NCBI GenBank assembly: GCA_008638215.1 | Contig: VTPN01000001.1 | Span: 1-64,000 of the forward strand | Direction: 5' to 3' | Length of the DNA stretch: 64,000 nucleotides | DNA from: Pelagibacteraceae bacterium | GTDB taxonomy: Bacteria; Pseudomonadota; Alphaproteobacteria; HIMB59 | In this document: positions 54,223 through 63,253 of the stretch, piece by piece | How the letters are laid out: each line of letters starts with the position of its first letter | Position numbering within the stretch: the first letter of the stretch is position 1 | The notes under the pieces: generated by a model | What the model saw: only the letters and a program-made list of their open reading frames with translations | Databases searched by the model: none | Told to the model about the DNA's origin: nothing | Position numbers and translations under genes: made by a program

Positions 54223-55134
54223 TTAATGATACAAATTTGCCGAATAATCAGATCTATAACAATTTGAGGCATATCCCTGTTCCTGAGTGATCAGTTTAAA
54301 CAGCTTTCCTGCATGGGGTTGTCGCTCTAATTCAATATCATTTAGCCCCACAGATGCCGTGGTAATATATAGTTCGTTGAGATCGGCGCCTCCAAAAGCG
54401 CAGCTAGTTACCTTGGATACAGGAAGCTGGACAATTAATTTAATGTTGCCCTCAATATCAAAACAACATACCTTCCCGCTTCCCCACATCGCAACCCAAA
54501 GGTTTCCCTTTTTATCAACGGCCATTCCATCAGGGTTCCCATCTATATTATTCATGGAAAGAAAAACTTTTTTTTGAATTCCGTTGTTTTCAATATCCGA
54601 CATGGAAAAACGATAAATAATTCTTTTAATAGAGTCAGTGACATATCCCACATTTCTCTCATAATCAAAGATTGGTCCATTAGAAATAATATAGGAGTTG
54701 TCATAACAAATTGGTTGTAGTGCAGTGTCATGACAAATAATTTTACCTGTTTCGGATTTTTGTTGGGTATCCATTGTTGAAATCCAAACTTGGCCATTTA
54801 AATCCACATCGGCATCATTGATACGATTATCAGAATTTACTAGAGGAATTTTTATCAATAAATCTTTTTTAGAAATTGAAGAGTGAAGTGAAAACAAAGA
54901 ATCATAAGAGCTCATTAAATAATTCTCATTATCTTGGAGGAGGATATTGGTAACTCCTTCCGATACTAGATAGTGTTTTTCTTGGGAGTTATTTTCATCA
55001 GACTCAATAATTTTATTTTCATAAATATCTACCCACAATAATTTATCATGACGCCAATCCCAGATGGGGCGTTGACCTAAAATACTTTTATACGAATGCA
55101 GACAGACTTCAGGCTGTACGTACTTAATCCTCAC
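54223..55134 (-). CDS. SMP-30/gluconolactonase family protein
   Basis: Six-bladed beta-propeller of 303 residues, SMP-30/regucalcin/gluconolactonase type. The metal-site segments are visible: LGQRPIWDWRHDKLLWVDI (usually GE at this place), NRINDADVDLNGQVWISTMD in part, SNGPIFDYERNVGYVTDS and GNPDGMAVDKKGNLWVA. It probably hydrolyses a sugar lactone. It starts with GTG at 55134. The usual first metal-binding Glu of the GEGP motif reads Gln-Arg-Pro here, so substrate or metal use may differ. Confidence 0.82.
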   Translation of the reverse strand: MRIKYVQPEVCLHSYKSILGQRPIWDWRHDKLLWVDIYENKIIESDENNSQEKHYLVSEGVTNILLQDNENYLMSSYDSLFSLHSSISKKDLLIKIPLVNSDNRINDADVDLNGQVWISTMDTQQKSETGKIICHDTALQPICYDNSYIISNGPIFDYERNVGYVTDSIKRIIYRFSMSDIENNGIQKKVFLSMNNIDGNPDGMAVDKKGNLWVAMWGSGKVCCFDIEGNIKLIVQLPVSKVTSCAFGGADLNELYITTASVGLNDIELERQPHAGKLFKLITQEQGYASNCYRSDYSANLYH

Positions 55135-55163
55135 TCATATTATTATAAACTAAAATGAAAATG

Positions 55164-55196
55164 AAAAAAGGGCACAACAAAAAGTGTTGCGCCCTT
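55164..55196 (-). terminator. Intrinsic terminator of metY
   Basis: On the minus strand AAGGGCGCAACA pairs with TGTTGTGCCCTT (12 bp, one mismatch, short A/T loop) and is followed by T residues (CCCTTTTTTC). It lies about 38 bases after the metY stop. Confidence 0.85.
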
Positions 55197-55233
55197 GGTC
55201 TTAGGTAAATGAGGGTACTACCTAAACTTTTCT

Positions 55234-56562
55234 TTATGCAGCTGCTGTTGCTTTAACTTTGCTTGCTGCATCCAGTCCGATCTTCAGATCTTCAATAATG
55301 TCTTCCACGTGCTCAATACCTACGCATAGTCGAACATAACCAGGTGTTACGCCTGCTTTTAGTTGCTCTTCTGCGGATAATTGTGAATGCGTGGTAGAGG
55401 CAGGGTGAATTGCTAGGCTTCTAGAGTCTCCAATATTCGCCACATGGTAGTGTAATTGAAGTGCATCAATGAATGCTTTGCCGCCTTCAACACCATTTTT
55501 TACTTCTATGCCAATCATAGATCCATAATTGCCATTCAGGTATTTATCAGCATTTTCTTTTGCTTTCCCCTCAGCAAATTTAGGAAATGTCACTTTCGAT
55601 ACTTGGTCATGACCTTTTAAAAAATCAGCAACTTCTAATGCATTAGCATTATGTTGTTTTATTCTTAAAGGCAGTGTCTCTAATCCTTGAATTAAATTAA
55701 AAGAATTTTGTGGAGCTATAGCAGCACCTAAATCTCTTAATAAAACAACGCGTGCTCGAATTGCAAATGCTATTTGTACACCAAAGATCTGAGGAACAAC
55801 ATCACCCCAAACAGCTCCGTGATAACTTGAGTCGGGCTGATTATAAAATGGTTGACGTTCTGGGATTGCAGTCCAGTCAAAATTGCCCCCATCAATTATA
55901 ATACCTCCTATAGATGTACCATGTCCGCCAATCCACTTTGTCAAGGAATGCATGACGATAGCTGCACCATAGTCAAAAGGTTTACAACTTAATGGTGCAG
56001 CAGTGTTATCTACAATTAGAGGTATTCCAAGTGGTCTTCCAATGTTGGCTACTTCTTCAATTGGAAAGACAGAAAGTTTTGGGTTAGGAAGAGTTTCAGC
56101 ATAATAAGCTCTAGTCTTATCATCTGTTAATTTTCTGAAATTTTCAGGATCAGAAGGATCAGCAAATCGAACATCAATGCCTTGCGCTCTTAGAGTGTTA
56201 TTGAATAAATTCCACGTTCCACCATAAATATCTGTTGAGCATACTATGTTATCTCCAGCTTGAGCAACATTTTGGATACTAAAAGCAGAAGCTGCCTGAC
56301 CGGAGCTCAATGCTAGAGCTGCCGCTCCCCCTTCGATTGCTGCTAATCGCTCTTCAAGAACAGCATTAGTTGGGTTCATTATACGAGTGTAAATATTACC
56401 GAGCTCCTTTAATGCGAATAAATTCGCTGCATGTTCAGTGGAGTTAAATTCATAAGATGTAGTTTGATAAATAGGGACCGCTACCGCGTTAGTAGTTGGG
56501 TCTTTACGATAACTTCCCCCATGAAGGGCAAGTGTTTCTGGGTGTTTAGATGTAGTAGTCAT
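55234..56562 (-). CDS. metY: O-acetylhomoserine sulfhydrylase MetY
   Basis: PLP-dependent Cys/Met-metabolism enzyme, 442 residues, making homocysteine from O-acetylhomoserine and sulfide. The PLP lysine is Lys209 in [17 protein letters not shown]; the N-terminal signature [25 protein letters not shown] and the length (longer than MetB/MetZ of about 390) support MetY. It has its own promoter (TTGACA-17-TATAAA) and terminator. I saw no SAM riboswitch in the 124-base upstream gap; an inverted repeat overlaps the -35 instead. Confidence 0.92.
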   Translation of the reverse strand: MTTTSKHPETLALHGGSYRKDPTTNAVAVPIYQTTSYEFNSTEHAANLFALKELGNIYTRIMNPTNAVLEERLAAIEGGAAALALSSGQAASAFSIQNVAQAGDNIVCSTDIYGGTWNLFNNTLRAQGIDVRFADPSDPENFRKLTDDKTRAYYAETLPNPKLSVFPIEEVANIGRPLGIPLIVDNTAAPLSCKPFDYGAAIVMHSLTKWIGGHGTSIGGIIIDGGNFDWTAIPERQPFYNQPDSSYHGAVWGDVVPQIFGVQIAFAIRARVVLLRDLGAAIAPQNSFNLIQGLETLPLRIKQHNANALEVADFLKGHDQVSKVTFPKFAEGKAKENADKYLNGNYGSMIGIEVKNGVEGGKAFIDALQLHYHVANIGDSRSLAIHPASTTHSQLSAEEQLKAGVTPGYVRLCVGIEHVEDIIEDLKIGLDAASKVKATAAA

Positions 56563-56596
56563 ATTCTCCTCATTTATTATTATTTAATCTTTGTTC

Positions 56597-56644
56597 TTTA
56601 TATAGAATTTAATTTTATATGTCAAACAATGTTTACAATTGTTT
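56597..56644 (-). promoter_or_regulatory. metY promoter with candidate operator
   Basis: On the minus strand the -35 TTGACA (56625-56620) and the -10 TATAAA (56602-56597) are separated by 17 bases. The inverted repeat AAACAAT-N7-ATTGTTT (56624-56644) overlaps the upstream edge of the -35, a suitable place for a repressor or activator. Confidence 0.7.
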
Positions 56645-56686
56645 AGCTAGTTTTTTAGCCTATGATCTCAACAATTTTCTTAAATT

Positions 56687-57064
56687 ATGAAATTTATTGC
56701 TCTTTTTCTATTTAGTTATTTACTCATCAGTTGTGAGACAACCTCCCCCCAAATGGGCAAAAAAATGATTTATGAACCTAAGGGAAATGATGAAGTTGTA
56801 GAGGAAAAGCAACAAAGACCCATCAAAGATTTTTCAGGAATAAAAGATTTTGAGGGGAAAAAAATTTCGATGCTTCAAGATAAATTTGGCGTATTTGATT
56901 TTTCAAAAATAGAAAAAACTTTTGAATTTCATAGATATAATGCCAACCAATGTAGAATCTTTATACAAAATTATTCATCTAATAAAATTATCATTCATAT
57001 TACAATTTATGACCTGAAAACAGGCAATGTCTACGATCAGTATAATAAAAATTTGTGTTCATAA
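56687..57064 (+). CDS. Putative lipoprotein of unknown function
   Basis: A 125-residue protein with a lipoprotein signal: basic start MKFIALFLFSYLLISC, with the lipobox LISC placing the lipid-modified Cys at residue 16. The mature part is hydrophilic with a short acidic/basic linker and a C-terminal beta-rich region (FEFHRYNANQCRIFIQNYSS) holding two further cysteines. I do not recognise a family. It is followed by another small secreted protein. Confidence 0.7.
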   Translation: MKFIALFLFSYLLISCETTSPQMGKKMIYEPKGNDEVVEEKQQRPIKDFSGIKDFEGKKISMLQDKFGVFDFSKIEKTFEFHRYNANQCRIFIQNYSSNKIIIHITIYDLKTGNVYDQYNKNLCS

Positions 57065-57121
57065 ACACTGCGATAATAAGCACAATACAACAATTAAATT
57101 TTTTAATTAATTTTATTTAAA

Positions 57122-57517
57122 ATGAAATTTTTTAATATTATTTTACTTTTTTTTTCTTTTAATCTTTTTGCACACCATCCAGGAAATAAAATTGAGGCAA
57201 TATTTCCCTACCCCACACTAGATTTAAAAGTTTTTAAAGACGGTATGGATGGGTATAATATTTTTATTGATATAAAAAACTTTAAATTAGATCCCTCTCA
57301 GGCAGGAAAAGAAAATAAAGACAATACTGGTCATCTCCACCTTTATGTAAACGATATAAAAATTGGAAGAGTTTACTCGGAGTGGTTTCACATACCTCAA
57401 AGATATTTCAATCTAGAAAGCAATTTAATAAAAGTTACTTTAAATGCCAATATGCATGATGATATTACAATTGATGGCAAACCCATTCAGGCAGTAATTG
57501 AAATAAAAAATAATTAA
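57122..57517 (+). CDS. Small exported His-containing protein, unknown function
   Basis: A 131-residue protein with a signal peptide (MKFFNIILLFFSFNLFA, cleavage likely before HHPG). The mature N-terminus begins HHPG, and the pattern TGHLHLYVNDIKIGRVYSEWFHIPQ with later TLNANMHDDITIDGKPIQ suggests a beta-sandwich with histidines that could bind a metal. A similar secreted family exists in marine bacteria as far as I recall, without an assigned function. It is convergent with the carbonic anhydrase gene (4-base overlap). Confidence 0.65.
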   Translation: MKFFNIILLFFSFNLFAHHPGNKIEAIFPYPTLDLKVFKDGMDGYNIFIDIKNFKLDPSQAGKENKDNTGHLHLYVNDIKIGRVYSEWFHIPQRYFNLESNLIKVTLNANMHDDITIDGKPIQAVIEIKNN

Positions 57518-58161
57518 ATTTTTATAAATGCCGATTGATCGGGGTCAAGCATTTCCAACTCGCCTGTCCCAATATCATGCCATAAACCATGCAAGACCAA
57601 ATCATTATTTTCGAGAGCTTTTTTTACAAAGGGAAATTCAATAAGGTTGTTAAGCGAGACTTTGATGCTTTCTTTTTCTAAAATTTTTATTTGTTGATCA
57701 TTATTGTTTGACTGGGGTAGCTGTTCATAAGCAGGCTTCAAGATATCCAGCCACTTATTAATAAATATAAATTCATCATTAATTTGAGATCCCTTGCAAT
57801 AATGATAGCCATTCATAATCCCCCCACACTGAGAATGACCTAAAACAATAATATGAGCAACTTTGAGCGATAAAACTGCAAATTCAATAGCTGCAGAGGT
57901 ACCGTGGTGGTCGCCATCAGGCTTAAAAGGGGGTATTAAATTAGCTATATTTCTATGAATAAAGAACTCTCCTGAGTCAGCACCAAATATTGCCGTGACA
58001 TGAACTCTAGAGTCACAGCATGAAATGACCATTGCCCTTGGATGCTGGCCTTGGGAGGCTAATTTTTGATACCAACTTTTATTTTCTTCAAAGGCAGTAG
58101 CCTTCCATCCATGAAACCTTTTGATTAAGTGACTAGGTAACGTTTTTATAAAATTACTCAT
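57514..58161 (-). CDS. Beta-type carbonic anhydrase
   Basis: Zinc carbonic anhydrase of the beta class, 215 residues, interconverting carbon dioxide and bicarbonate. The zinc ligands are Cys48 with Asp50 and Arg52 in VISCCDSRV, and His and Cys in LGHSQCGGI. Family segments FFIHRNIANLIPP and AIEFAVLSLKVAHI are present. It lies 5 bases after the polyprenyl synthase on the same strand. Confidence 0.93.
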   Translation of the reverse strand: MSNFIKTLPSHLIKRFHGWKATAFEENKSWYQKLASQGQHPRAMVISCCDSRVHVTAIFGADSGEFFIHRNIANLIPPFKPDGDHHGTSAAIEFAVLSLKVAHIIVLGHSQCGGIMNGYHYCKGSQINDEFIFINKWLDILKPAYEQLPQSNNNDQQIKILEKESIKVSLNNLIEFPFVKKALENNDLVLHGLWHDIGTGELEMLDPDQSAFIKI

Positions 58162-58166
58162 GATAT

Positions 58167-59066
58167 TTATTTAACACGATTAGCAATATAATCAACAAGA
58201 CTCGATAAGTAAGTTAAAGAATTATTATCTTTAGAAAAAAAACTTTGAAGAGCCTTAAAATTTTTATTTTTAATATCATGAAGATATTTTAAGCAGTCTA
58301 GACGATTGAGCTTATAAGCAATGTTTGCTTTTTTTGAGTCTTTATTAATCTTTTTCCCAACTTTCTTTTCATCTCCCCACCGATCTAACATATCGTCAGT
58401 GACCTGAAAAATTTTACCTATGGTGTCTCCAATCACTTTCAGTTCTTTTCTTTTTTGAGTATTCAGTTTTTTGACTGTCAATAAAAGATTAAAGCATAAA
58501 CTAAATAAGGCCCCTGTTTTTAACAAGTACATGGTTTCGATATCTTTAATACTAGATTTTTTTTTCATATAAATATCTAAAGATTGCCCGGCAATTAAAC
58601 CTTCTAAGCCATTTGCTTTGGATAACATTTGAATAGCTTCTACTTTTTCTCGCGGCAGAAGATGTTTGGACTCAACTAATGTTTTCACCGAGAGTACTTG
58701 AAACATATCTCCTGCTAAAACAGCCGTTGCTTCGTCAAACTTCTTATGGACCGTTAATTTTCCTCTTCGATAATCATCATTATCCATTGCCGGTAGGTCG
58801 TCATGAATTAAAGAGTGCAAATGAACACATTCTACGGCTAGGGAAAAATCGTTTAAAGTTTGGGCCTTAATCCCAATCAGTTTTCCCATTGTAATGATCA
58901 AAAAAGGGCGAACTCTTTTTCCTCCAGTTTTGACAAAATAACACATAGATTGCTTAATTCTTTTATCTACTGAGTTTTGTTTTGAGATATGGGATAGTAA
59001 AGACTTATCAAATTTTTTTGAGAAGTCTTGAATATGCTTTTCTTGAAAACTATTTCGAAGTCTCAT
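58167..59066 (-). CDS. Polyprenyl diphosphate synthase (IspA/CrtE type)
   Basis: Short-chain trans-prenyltransferase of 299 residues making farnesyl or geranylgeranyl diphosphate. The first Asp-rich motif is HDDLPAMDNDDYRRG (Asp89, Asp90, Asp95), with the insertion typical of bacterial FPP/GGPP synthases, and the second is FQVTDDMLDRWGDEKKVGKK in part. Placed back to back with the proteorhodopsin-crtIBY region, it most likely supplies geranylgeranyl diphosphate for phytoene (CrtE role), but FPP synthase cannot be excluded from sequence. Confidence 0.85.
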   Translation of the reverse strand: MRLRNSFQEKHIQDFSKKFDKSLLSHISKQNSVDKRIKQSMCYFVKTGGKRVRPFLIITMGKLIGIKAQTLNDFSLAVECVHLHSLIHDDLPAMDNDDYRRGKLTVHKKFDEATAVLAGDMFQVLSVKTLVESKHLLPREKVEAIQMLSKANGLEGLIAGQSLDIYMKKKSSIKDIETMYLLKTGALFSLCFNLLLTVKKLNTQKRKELKVIGDTIGKIFQVTDDMLDRWGDEKKVGKKINKDSKKANIAYKLNRLDCLKYLHDIKNKNFKALQSFFSKDNNSLTYLSSLVDYIANRVK

Positions 59067-59281
59067 CAGCCATTTAAATTACTCATATAATGAGATGAAT
59101 GGTAGGCAAATATAAGAATGACAATTAATATAAAGACTGCAAAGCAAAGAATGTTAAGTTTTTTTTGGTTTTTTTCAGATATTTGAGACTCGCTAATTTT
59201 TTTCGTTGAAAAATATAGTAAATATGTGGATAAGAAGAAAAAGAAGCCCCCAACTAGCACAGAATCTTGTAATATCGCCAT
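59066..59281 (-). CDS. Small two-helix membrane protein
   Basis: A protein of about 71 residues (ATG at 59281; a GTG at 59293 would add four) with two membrane helices (LVGGFFFFLSTYLLYFS and LNILCFAVFILIVILIFAY) separated by a charged loop. The stop shares a base with the prenyl synthase ATG (TGATG). I do not recognise a family. It lies directly between the prenyl synthase and the divergent proteorhodopsin. Confidence 0.6.
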   Translation of the reverse strand: MAILQDSVLVGGFFFFLSTYLLYFSTKKISESQISEKNQKKLNILCFAVFILIVILIFAYHSSHYMSNLNG

Positions 59282-59379
59282 TTTTATTAACACACTATAG
59301 ACTTAAATGTGGAAAAAATATGCCAAAAAACGGTTTTTTTTTTTACTTTTATGGCTATACTGCGTCGCAATGTGACATC

Positions 59380-59417
59380 TACTAGTTAAAGATTCACATA
59401 CAAGTACTAGTACGTAC
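59380..59417 (+). promoter_or_regulatory. Palindrome cluster in the proteorhodopsin leader
   Basis: TACTAGT occurs twice (59380 and 59405, 25 bases apart). The second copy is in the perfect palindrome GTACTAGTAC (59404-59413), which overlaps GTACGTAC (59410-59417). A possible -10 TATACT lies at 59356-59361 without a clear -35. An operator role is only a suggestion. Confidence 0.4.
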
Positions 59418-59445
59418 GAAAATAAAAAAAAGGAGTAGTACTCTT

Positions 59446-60201
59446 ATGTTTAAAATAAAAACCCTATTACCGGCATCTTTATTGTTGGTATTACCTCAGT
59501 TCGCAAACGCTGCTGCGAACCTTGAATCCAACGATTTCGTTGGTATTTCATTTTGGCTGATTTCTATGGCCCTAGTCGCTTCAACAGCATTTTTCTTCTT
59601 AGAGACTCAAAGAGTAAGCGCTAAGTGGAAAACTTCACTAACAGTATCTGGTCTAGTTACTTTAGTGGCTGCTGTTCACTATTTCTATATGCGTGATGTA
59701 TGGATCTCAACTGGAGATACACCAACAGTTTATAGATATATCGACTGGCTAATCACTGTTCCATTATTGATGGTTGAATTCTACATCATCCTAAGAGCTG
59801 TCGGAAACGCTTCTGGCGGAATCTTCTGGAGACTTATGATCGGTACTCTAGTAATGCTAGTTGCTGGTTATATGGGTGAAGCTGGATACATTAACCTATG
59901 GGCAGGTTTCATCGTTGGTATGGCTGGTTGGGCATATATCTTATATGAGGTATTTGCTGGTGAAGCTGGAAAAATGGCTGCTGATAAAGCGCCTGCTTCA
60001 GTTCAATCTGCTTTCTCAACAATGAGATGGATCGTAACAATTGGTTGGGCTATTTATCCTTTAGGATATTTCTTTGGTTATTTAACAGGCGGAGCAAGCA
60101 TGGAATCTCTAAACGTTATCTATAACCTTGCTGACGTTCTAAATAAGATTGCATTTGGTGTAATCATCTGGAATGTTGCAACAACAGAATCTAAAGCTTA
60201 A
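59446..60201 (+). CDS. Proteorhodopsin, green-tuned proton pump
   Basis: Seven-helix retinal protein, 251 residues with a cleavable signal peptide (about 1-23). Proton-pump residues are conserved: His78, the acceptor Asp100 (YRYIDWLITVPLL), the donor Glu111 and the retinal Lys234 (DVLNKIAFG), equivalent to His75, Asp97, Glu108 and Lys231 of the reference proteorhodopsin. The tuning position (105 in the reference) is Leu108, predicting green light absorption. It has a strong SD (AAGGAG) at 10 bases and its own terminator, and carotenoid genes for retinal follow. Confidence 0.98.
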   Translation: MFKIKTLLPASLLLVLPQFANAAANLESNDFVGISFWLISMALVASTAFFFLETQRVSAKWKTSLTVSGLVTLVAAVHYFYMRDVWISTGDTPTVYRYIDWLITVPLLMVEFYIILRAVGNASGGIFWRLMIGTLVMLVAGYMGEAGYINLWAGFIVGMAGWAYILYEVFAGEAGKMAADKAPASVQSAFSTMRWIVTIGWAIYPLGYFFGYLTGGASMESLNVIYNLADVLNKIAFGVIIWNVATTESKA

Positions 60202-60223
60202 TTAATTAGATTAATTTAATTAA

Positions 60224-60253
60224 AGCAGGGTCTTTGGACCCTGCTTTTTTTTT
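60224..60253 (+). terminator. Intrinsic terminator of proteorhodopsin
   Basis: AGCAGGGTC-TTTG-GACCCTGCT is a perfect 9-bp stem with a 4-base loop, followed by a T-run of about nine bases. It separates proteorhodopsin from the downstream membrane and crt genes, although readthrough is possible. Confidence 0.95.
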
Positions 60254-60261
60254 GCCTAAAA

Positions 60262-60699
60262 ATGGATGAACTTTTTAATCCTAATCTTCTTTATTCAAAA
60301 TTAATTATCATAACTTTCATTGAACTCTTAATATTGGTTGCCATCTTATCTTTAAAAAGAGCCTATAAGGAAAAACTTAAAATTTTAGTTCCTCTAAATA
60401 TCTCGTCGAACTTGTTTGGCCTATCATTGCTGGTTTTATTTGGATTGGTTTTATTAACCGTAAATTTCTTTATTTACCAATATTCCTCTTTAACGCTAAT
60501 GATTTTGACGGCTGTAATTATTTCTATCTTATATATTGAGATGGGAATAATTTTATCCCGAAACTTCTTTGTAAAATTTTTTGATGACCAACTTCCCAAA
60601 GAAATAATTTATTTTATTGGTTTTATTTTAATGATTAATGCAGGCTATTTTACTATCATGTTTATATTAAAAATAATTAAGGCCAATTCTCTAATCTAA
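60262..60699 (+). CDS. Four-helix membrane protein of unknown function
   Basis: A 145-residue protein with about four membrane helices and very few charged residues between them. No motif recognised. It lies between the proteorhodopsin terminator and crtI and its stop shares a base with the next ATG (TAATG). The neighbours suggest a link to phototrophy or carotenoid synthesis, but this is inference from position. Confidence 0.65.
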   Translation: MDELFNPNLLYSKLIIITFIELLILVAILSLKRAYKEKLKILVPLNISSNLFGLSLLVLFGLVLLTVNFFIYQYSSLTLMILTAVIISILYIEMGIILSRNFFVKFFDDQLPKEIIYFIGFILMINAGYFTIMFILKIIKANSLI

Positions 60700-60905
60700 T
60701 GAAACATTCTTCTTCTACTTGTGAACAAATTCAGCAGTCTGAAACCGCCGGAGATTTTAAAAAAGATTTTATTTGTGCTAACGATCAGCTACATGAGGCT
60801 TTTGTCAATAGTCCTTTGGTTGTAATTGTTTATGTATTTGCTGTTTTGTTGATTGCTTTTTTAGTGTTTAGAAGCTCCAATTATGATCACAAAGATGATG
60901 AATAA
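60699..60905 (+). CDS. Small single-span membrane protein
   Basis: A 68-residue protein with an N-terminal hydrophilic part holding two cysteines (TCEQIQQSETAGDFKKDFIC), one membrane helix (LVVIVYVFAVLLIAFLVF) and an acidic tail. It overlaps the upstream gene by 1 base and crtI by up to 23 bases, so it is coupled to both. No family recognised. Confidence 0.55.
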   Translation: MKHSSSTCEQIQQSETAGDFKKDFICANDQLHEAFVNSPLVVIVYVFAVLLIAFLVFRSSNYDHKDDE

Positions 60906-62382
60906 AAAAGCAATAGTAATTGGTTCTGGATTTGGCGGCATCGCATCCGCTCTTCGATTAAACAAACTTGGATTTAAAGTAACTTTATTGGAGAGGCTTG
61001 ATACTTTGGGTGGTCGGGCTCGCGTTTTTCAAAAAGAAGGATATCGGCACGATGCCGGACCAACCGTTATAACTGCTCCTTTTTTATTTGAAGAGCTGTA
61101 TGAACTCTTTGGAAAAAAATTGAGCGATCATCTTAATTTTGTGCCCTTAGATCCTTGGTATCGATTTTATTTTCATAATGGAAAAACATTTGACTATCGA
61201 CCTTCTCTTGAAGATACCAATGCTGAAATTAGAAAATTTGATAAAAGAGATGTAGATGGATACGCAAAACTTTTAAAAACATCAAAAGATATATTTCAAA
61301 TTGGTTTTGAAAAACTATCAGATAAGCCATTTTCTTCTTTTTGGGAGATGGTCAAACAAATACCAGCACTCTTGAAACTAAAAAGCTATCTTACCGTCAG
61401 TCAATTAGTGAATAGTAAACTCAAAAACGAGTTTTTAAGAAAGGCCTTCTCTATTCATCCCCTATTAGTTGGGGGGAATCCTTTTACCACAACCTCTATC
61501 TACGCTCTCATCCATTATTTAGAACGGAAATGGGGTGTCTTTTTTTGCATGGGAGGAACAGGGAAAATCGTCCATGAATTAGAAAAATTAATGCAAGAAA
61601 CGGGAATTGAAATAAAAAAAAATGTCGATGTGGAACAAATACTAGTTGACGATGGAAAAGCTGTAGGAGTAAAAATTAAAAACGGTGAAGAATTTCATGC
61701 CGATGCGGTTGTTTGCAATGCGGACCCTCCAACAGTCTACAGTGAAATGCTCGATGGGGATTATGGAAAAAACCCTTTAATCAAACCAGAAAAACTTACC
61801 CAATACTCTATGGGTTTATTTGTTTTATTTTTTGGAAGTAAGAAAAAGTATCCATCAGTTGCTCACCATACCATCTGGATGACTGAAAGGTATAAAGATT
61901 TATTAAAAGATATCTTTGAGAATAAAATATTAACTGATGATTTTTCTCTTTATTTGCATAGACCTACCGCAACGGACGAAACCTTTGCGCCATCTGGAAA
62001 AGATAGCTTTTATGTTTTATGTCCCGTACCAAACCTCCAGGCCCCCATTGATTGGGACAAAGAAGGTCCTGTATTAAGGGATAAAATAGTTAAAGCCCTG
62101 AGTGAAACAATTATGCCTGATTTAGATATAAATATTGAAGCTGACTTTTGGATGTCGCCCAAAGATTTTAAAAATGACTATAGATCAATGCATGGAGCCG
62201 GTTTTTCAATTGCCCCCATTTTTTCACAATCAGCATGGTTTCGATATCACAATAAAGATAAAAAGATTTCTAATCTTTATTTTTCTACTGCTGGCGCCCA
62301 CCCCGGAGCGGGCATCCCCGGAGTGCTTTGCTCGGCAAAAGTAGTAGAAAAATTAGTTAGAAAAGATTTTCATCTCAATTAA
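60883..62382 (+). CDS. crtI: Phytoene desaturase CrtI
   Basis: FAD-dependent phytoene desaturase converting phytoene to lycopene, about 499 residues. The N-terminal FAD motif is AIVIGSGFGGIASALRLNKLG with ERLDTLGGRARVFQ, and the C-terminal CrtI signature AGAHPGAGIPGVLCSAKVV is present. The start could be 60883, 60895 or 60898; all overlap or abut the small membrane gene. crtB starts one base after its stop. It belongs to the set making beta-carotene for retinal. Confidence 0.95.
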   Translation: MITKMMNKKAIVIGSGFGGIASALRLNKLGFKVTLLERLDTLGGRARVFQKEGYRHDAGPTVITAPFLFEELYELFGKKLSDHLNFVPLDPWYRFYFHNGKTFDYRPSLEDTNAEIRKFDKRDVDGYAKLLKTSKDIFQIGFEKLSDKPFSSFWEMVKQIPALLKLKSYLTVSQLVNSKLKNEFLRKAFSIHPLLVGGNPFTTTSIYALIHYLERKWGVFFCMGGTGKIVHELEKLMQETGIEIKKNVDVEQILVDDGKAVGVKIKNGEEFHADAVVCNADPPTVYSEMLDGDYGKNPLIKPEKLTQYSMGLFVLFFGSKKKYPSVAHHTIWMTERYKDLLKDIFENKILTDDFSLYLHRPTATDETFAPSGKDSFYVLCPVPNLQAPIDWDKEGPVLRDKIVKALSETIMPDLDINIEADFWMSPKDFKNDYRSMHGAGFSIAPIFSQSAWFRYHNKDKKISNLYFSTAGAHPGAGIPGVLCSAKVVEKLVRKDFHLN

Positions 62383-62383
62383 A

Positions 62384-63253
62384 TTGTCTGACTATTCTTA
62401 CGACCCTCTATCGCTTAAGAAACATGGTAAAAGTTTTTATTGGGCAAGCTTTTTTTTACCTAATAAGAGCAAAGATGCTGCATCCAAACTTTATGGTATA
62501 TGTCGATATTTTGATGATTTAGCAGACGAAACATCTAATGATCAATCTGAAAAGTTAAATTATGAATTTGAACAAATTTGTAATAATGCTGAGCATCCGA
62601 TAAATCAATTTTTCAAAAATAACAATATACCTATTGCAATTTTAGGAGATCTCATCCAGGGATTAATTCGAGATCAAAAATTAGTGAGAATACAAAGCGA
62701 AAAAGATTTAGTTGAATATTCTTATCAAGTTGCAGGAACAGTGGGTTTAATGATGCAGCCCTTGATCTTGGTAAAAAACAAGGAAGCAAATAAACATGCT
62801 GTTGATCTGGGTATCGCAATGCAACTTACTAATATTGCCAGAGATATCTATGAAGACGCAATCATGAACCGTGTATATTTGCCAAAAGCGTGGTTAGGAG
62901 ACACTTCTATAGAGCAATTAAAAAGTTCACTTCCTGAAATTCAACCTCAAATGAGCGAAATCCTAAGAAAACTGATTAATTTATCGGAGATTTATTATCA
63001 AAACGGGTTTAGTGGAATGAAATATATTCCCCTAAAAACAAGATTAGCAATTTTTTTTGCTGCAAAAATATATCGTGCGATTGGAATCAAAATTAAAAAT
63101 AATAATTATTCGTATTCTAAGAAGAGGGTTTATCTAAATCAATTTAATAAACTATGGGTAACAATTACATCTCTTCCTGAGTTTATTTTATTAAAAATAG
63201 TACCTCGTTCTTACACGCCCATTAGAGAAAGTTTTCAAAATGAAAATTTATGA
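62384..63253 (+). CDS. crtB: Phytoene synthase CrtB
   Basis: Condenses two geranylgeranyl diphosphates to phytoene. The 289 residues carry both Asp-rich motifs, DDLADE at 44-49 and ARDIYED at 152-158, and the segment MQLTNIARDI. The start is TTG. Its 3' end overlaps the crtY start by 14 bases. Confidence 0.95.
   Translation: MSDYSYDPLSLKKHGKSFYWASFFLPNKSKDAASKLYGICRYFDDLADETSNDQSEKLNYEFEQICNNAEHPINQFFKNNNIPIAILGDLIQGLIRDQKLVRIQSEKDLVEYSYQVAGTVGLMMQPLILVKNKEANKHAVDLGIAMQLTNIARDIYEDAIMNRVYLPKAWLGDTSIEQLKSSLPEIQPQMSEILRKLINLSEIYYQNGFSGMKYIPLKTRLAIFFAAKIYRAIGIKIKNNNYSYSKKRVYLNQFNKLWVTITSLPEFILLKIVPRSYTPIRESFQNENL

Noticed and set aside
62135-62344. 69-codon frame inside crtI
   Set aside because: Out of frame within a conserved domain of CrtI; no independent evidence.
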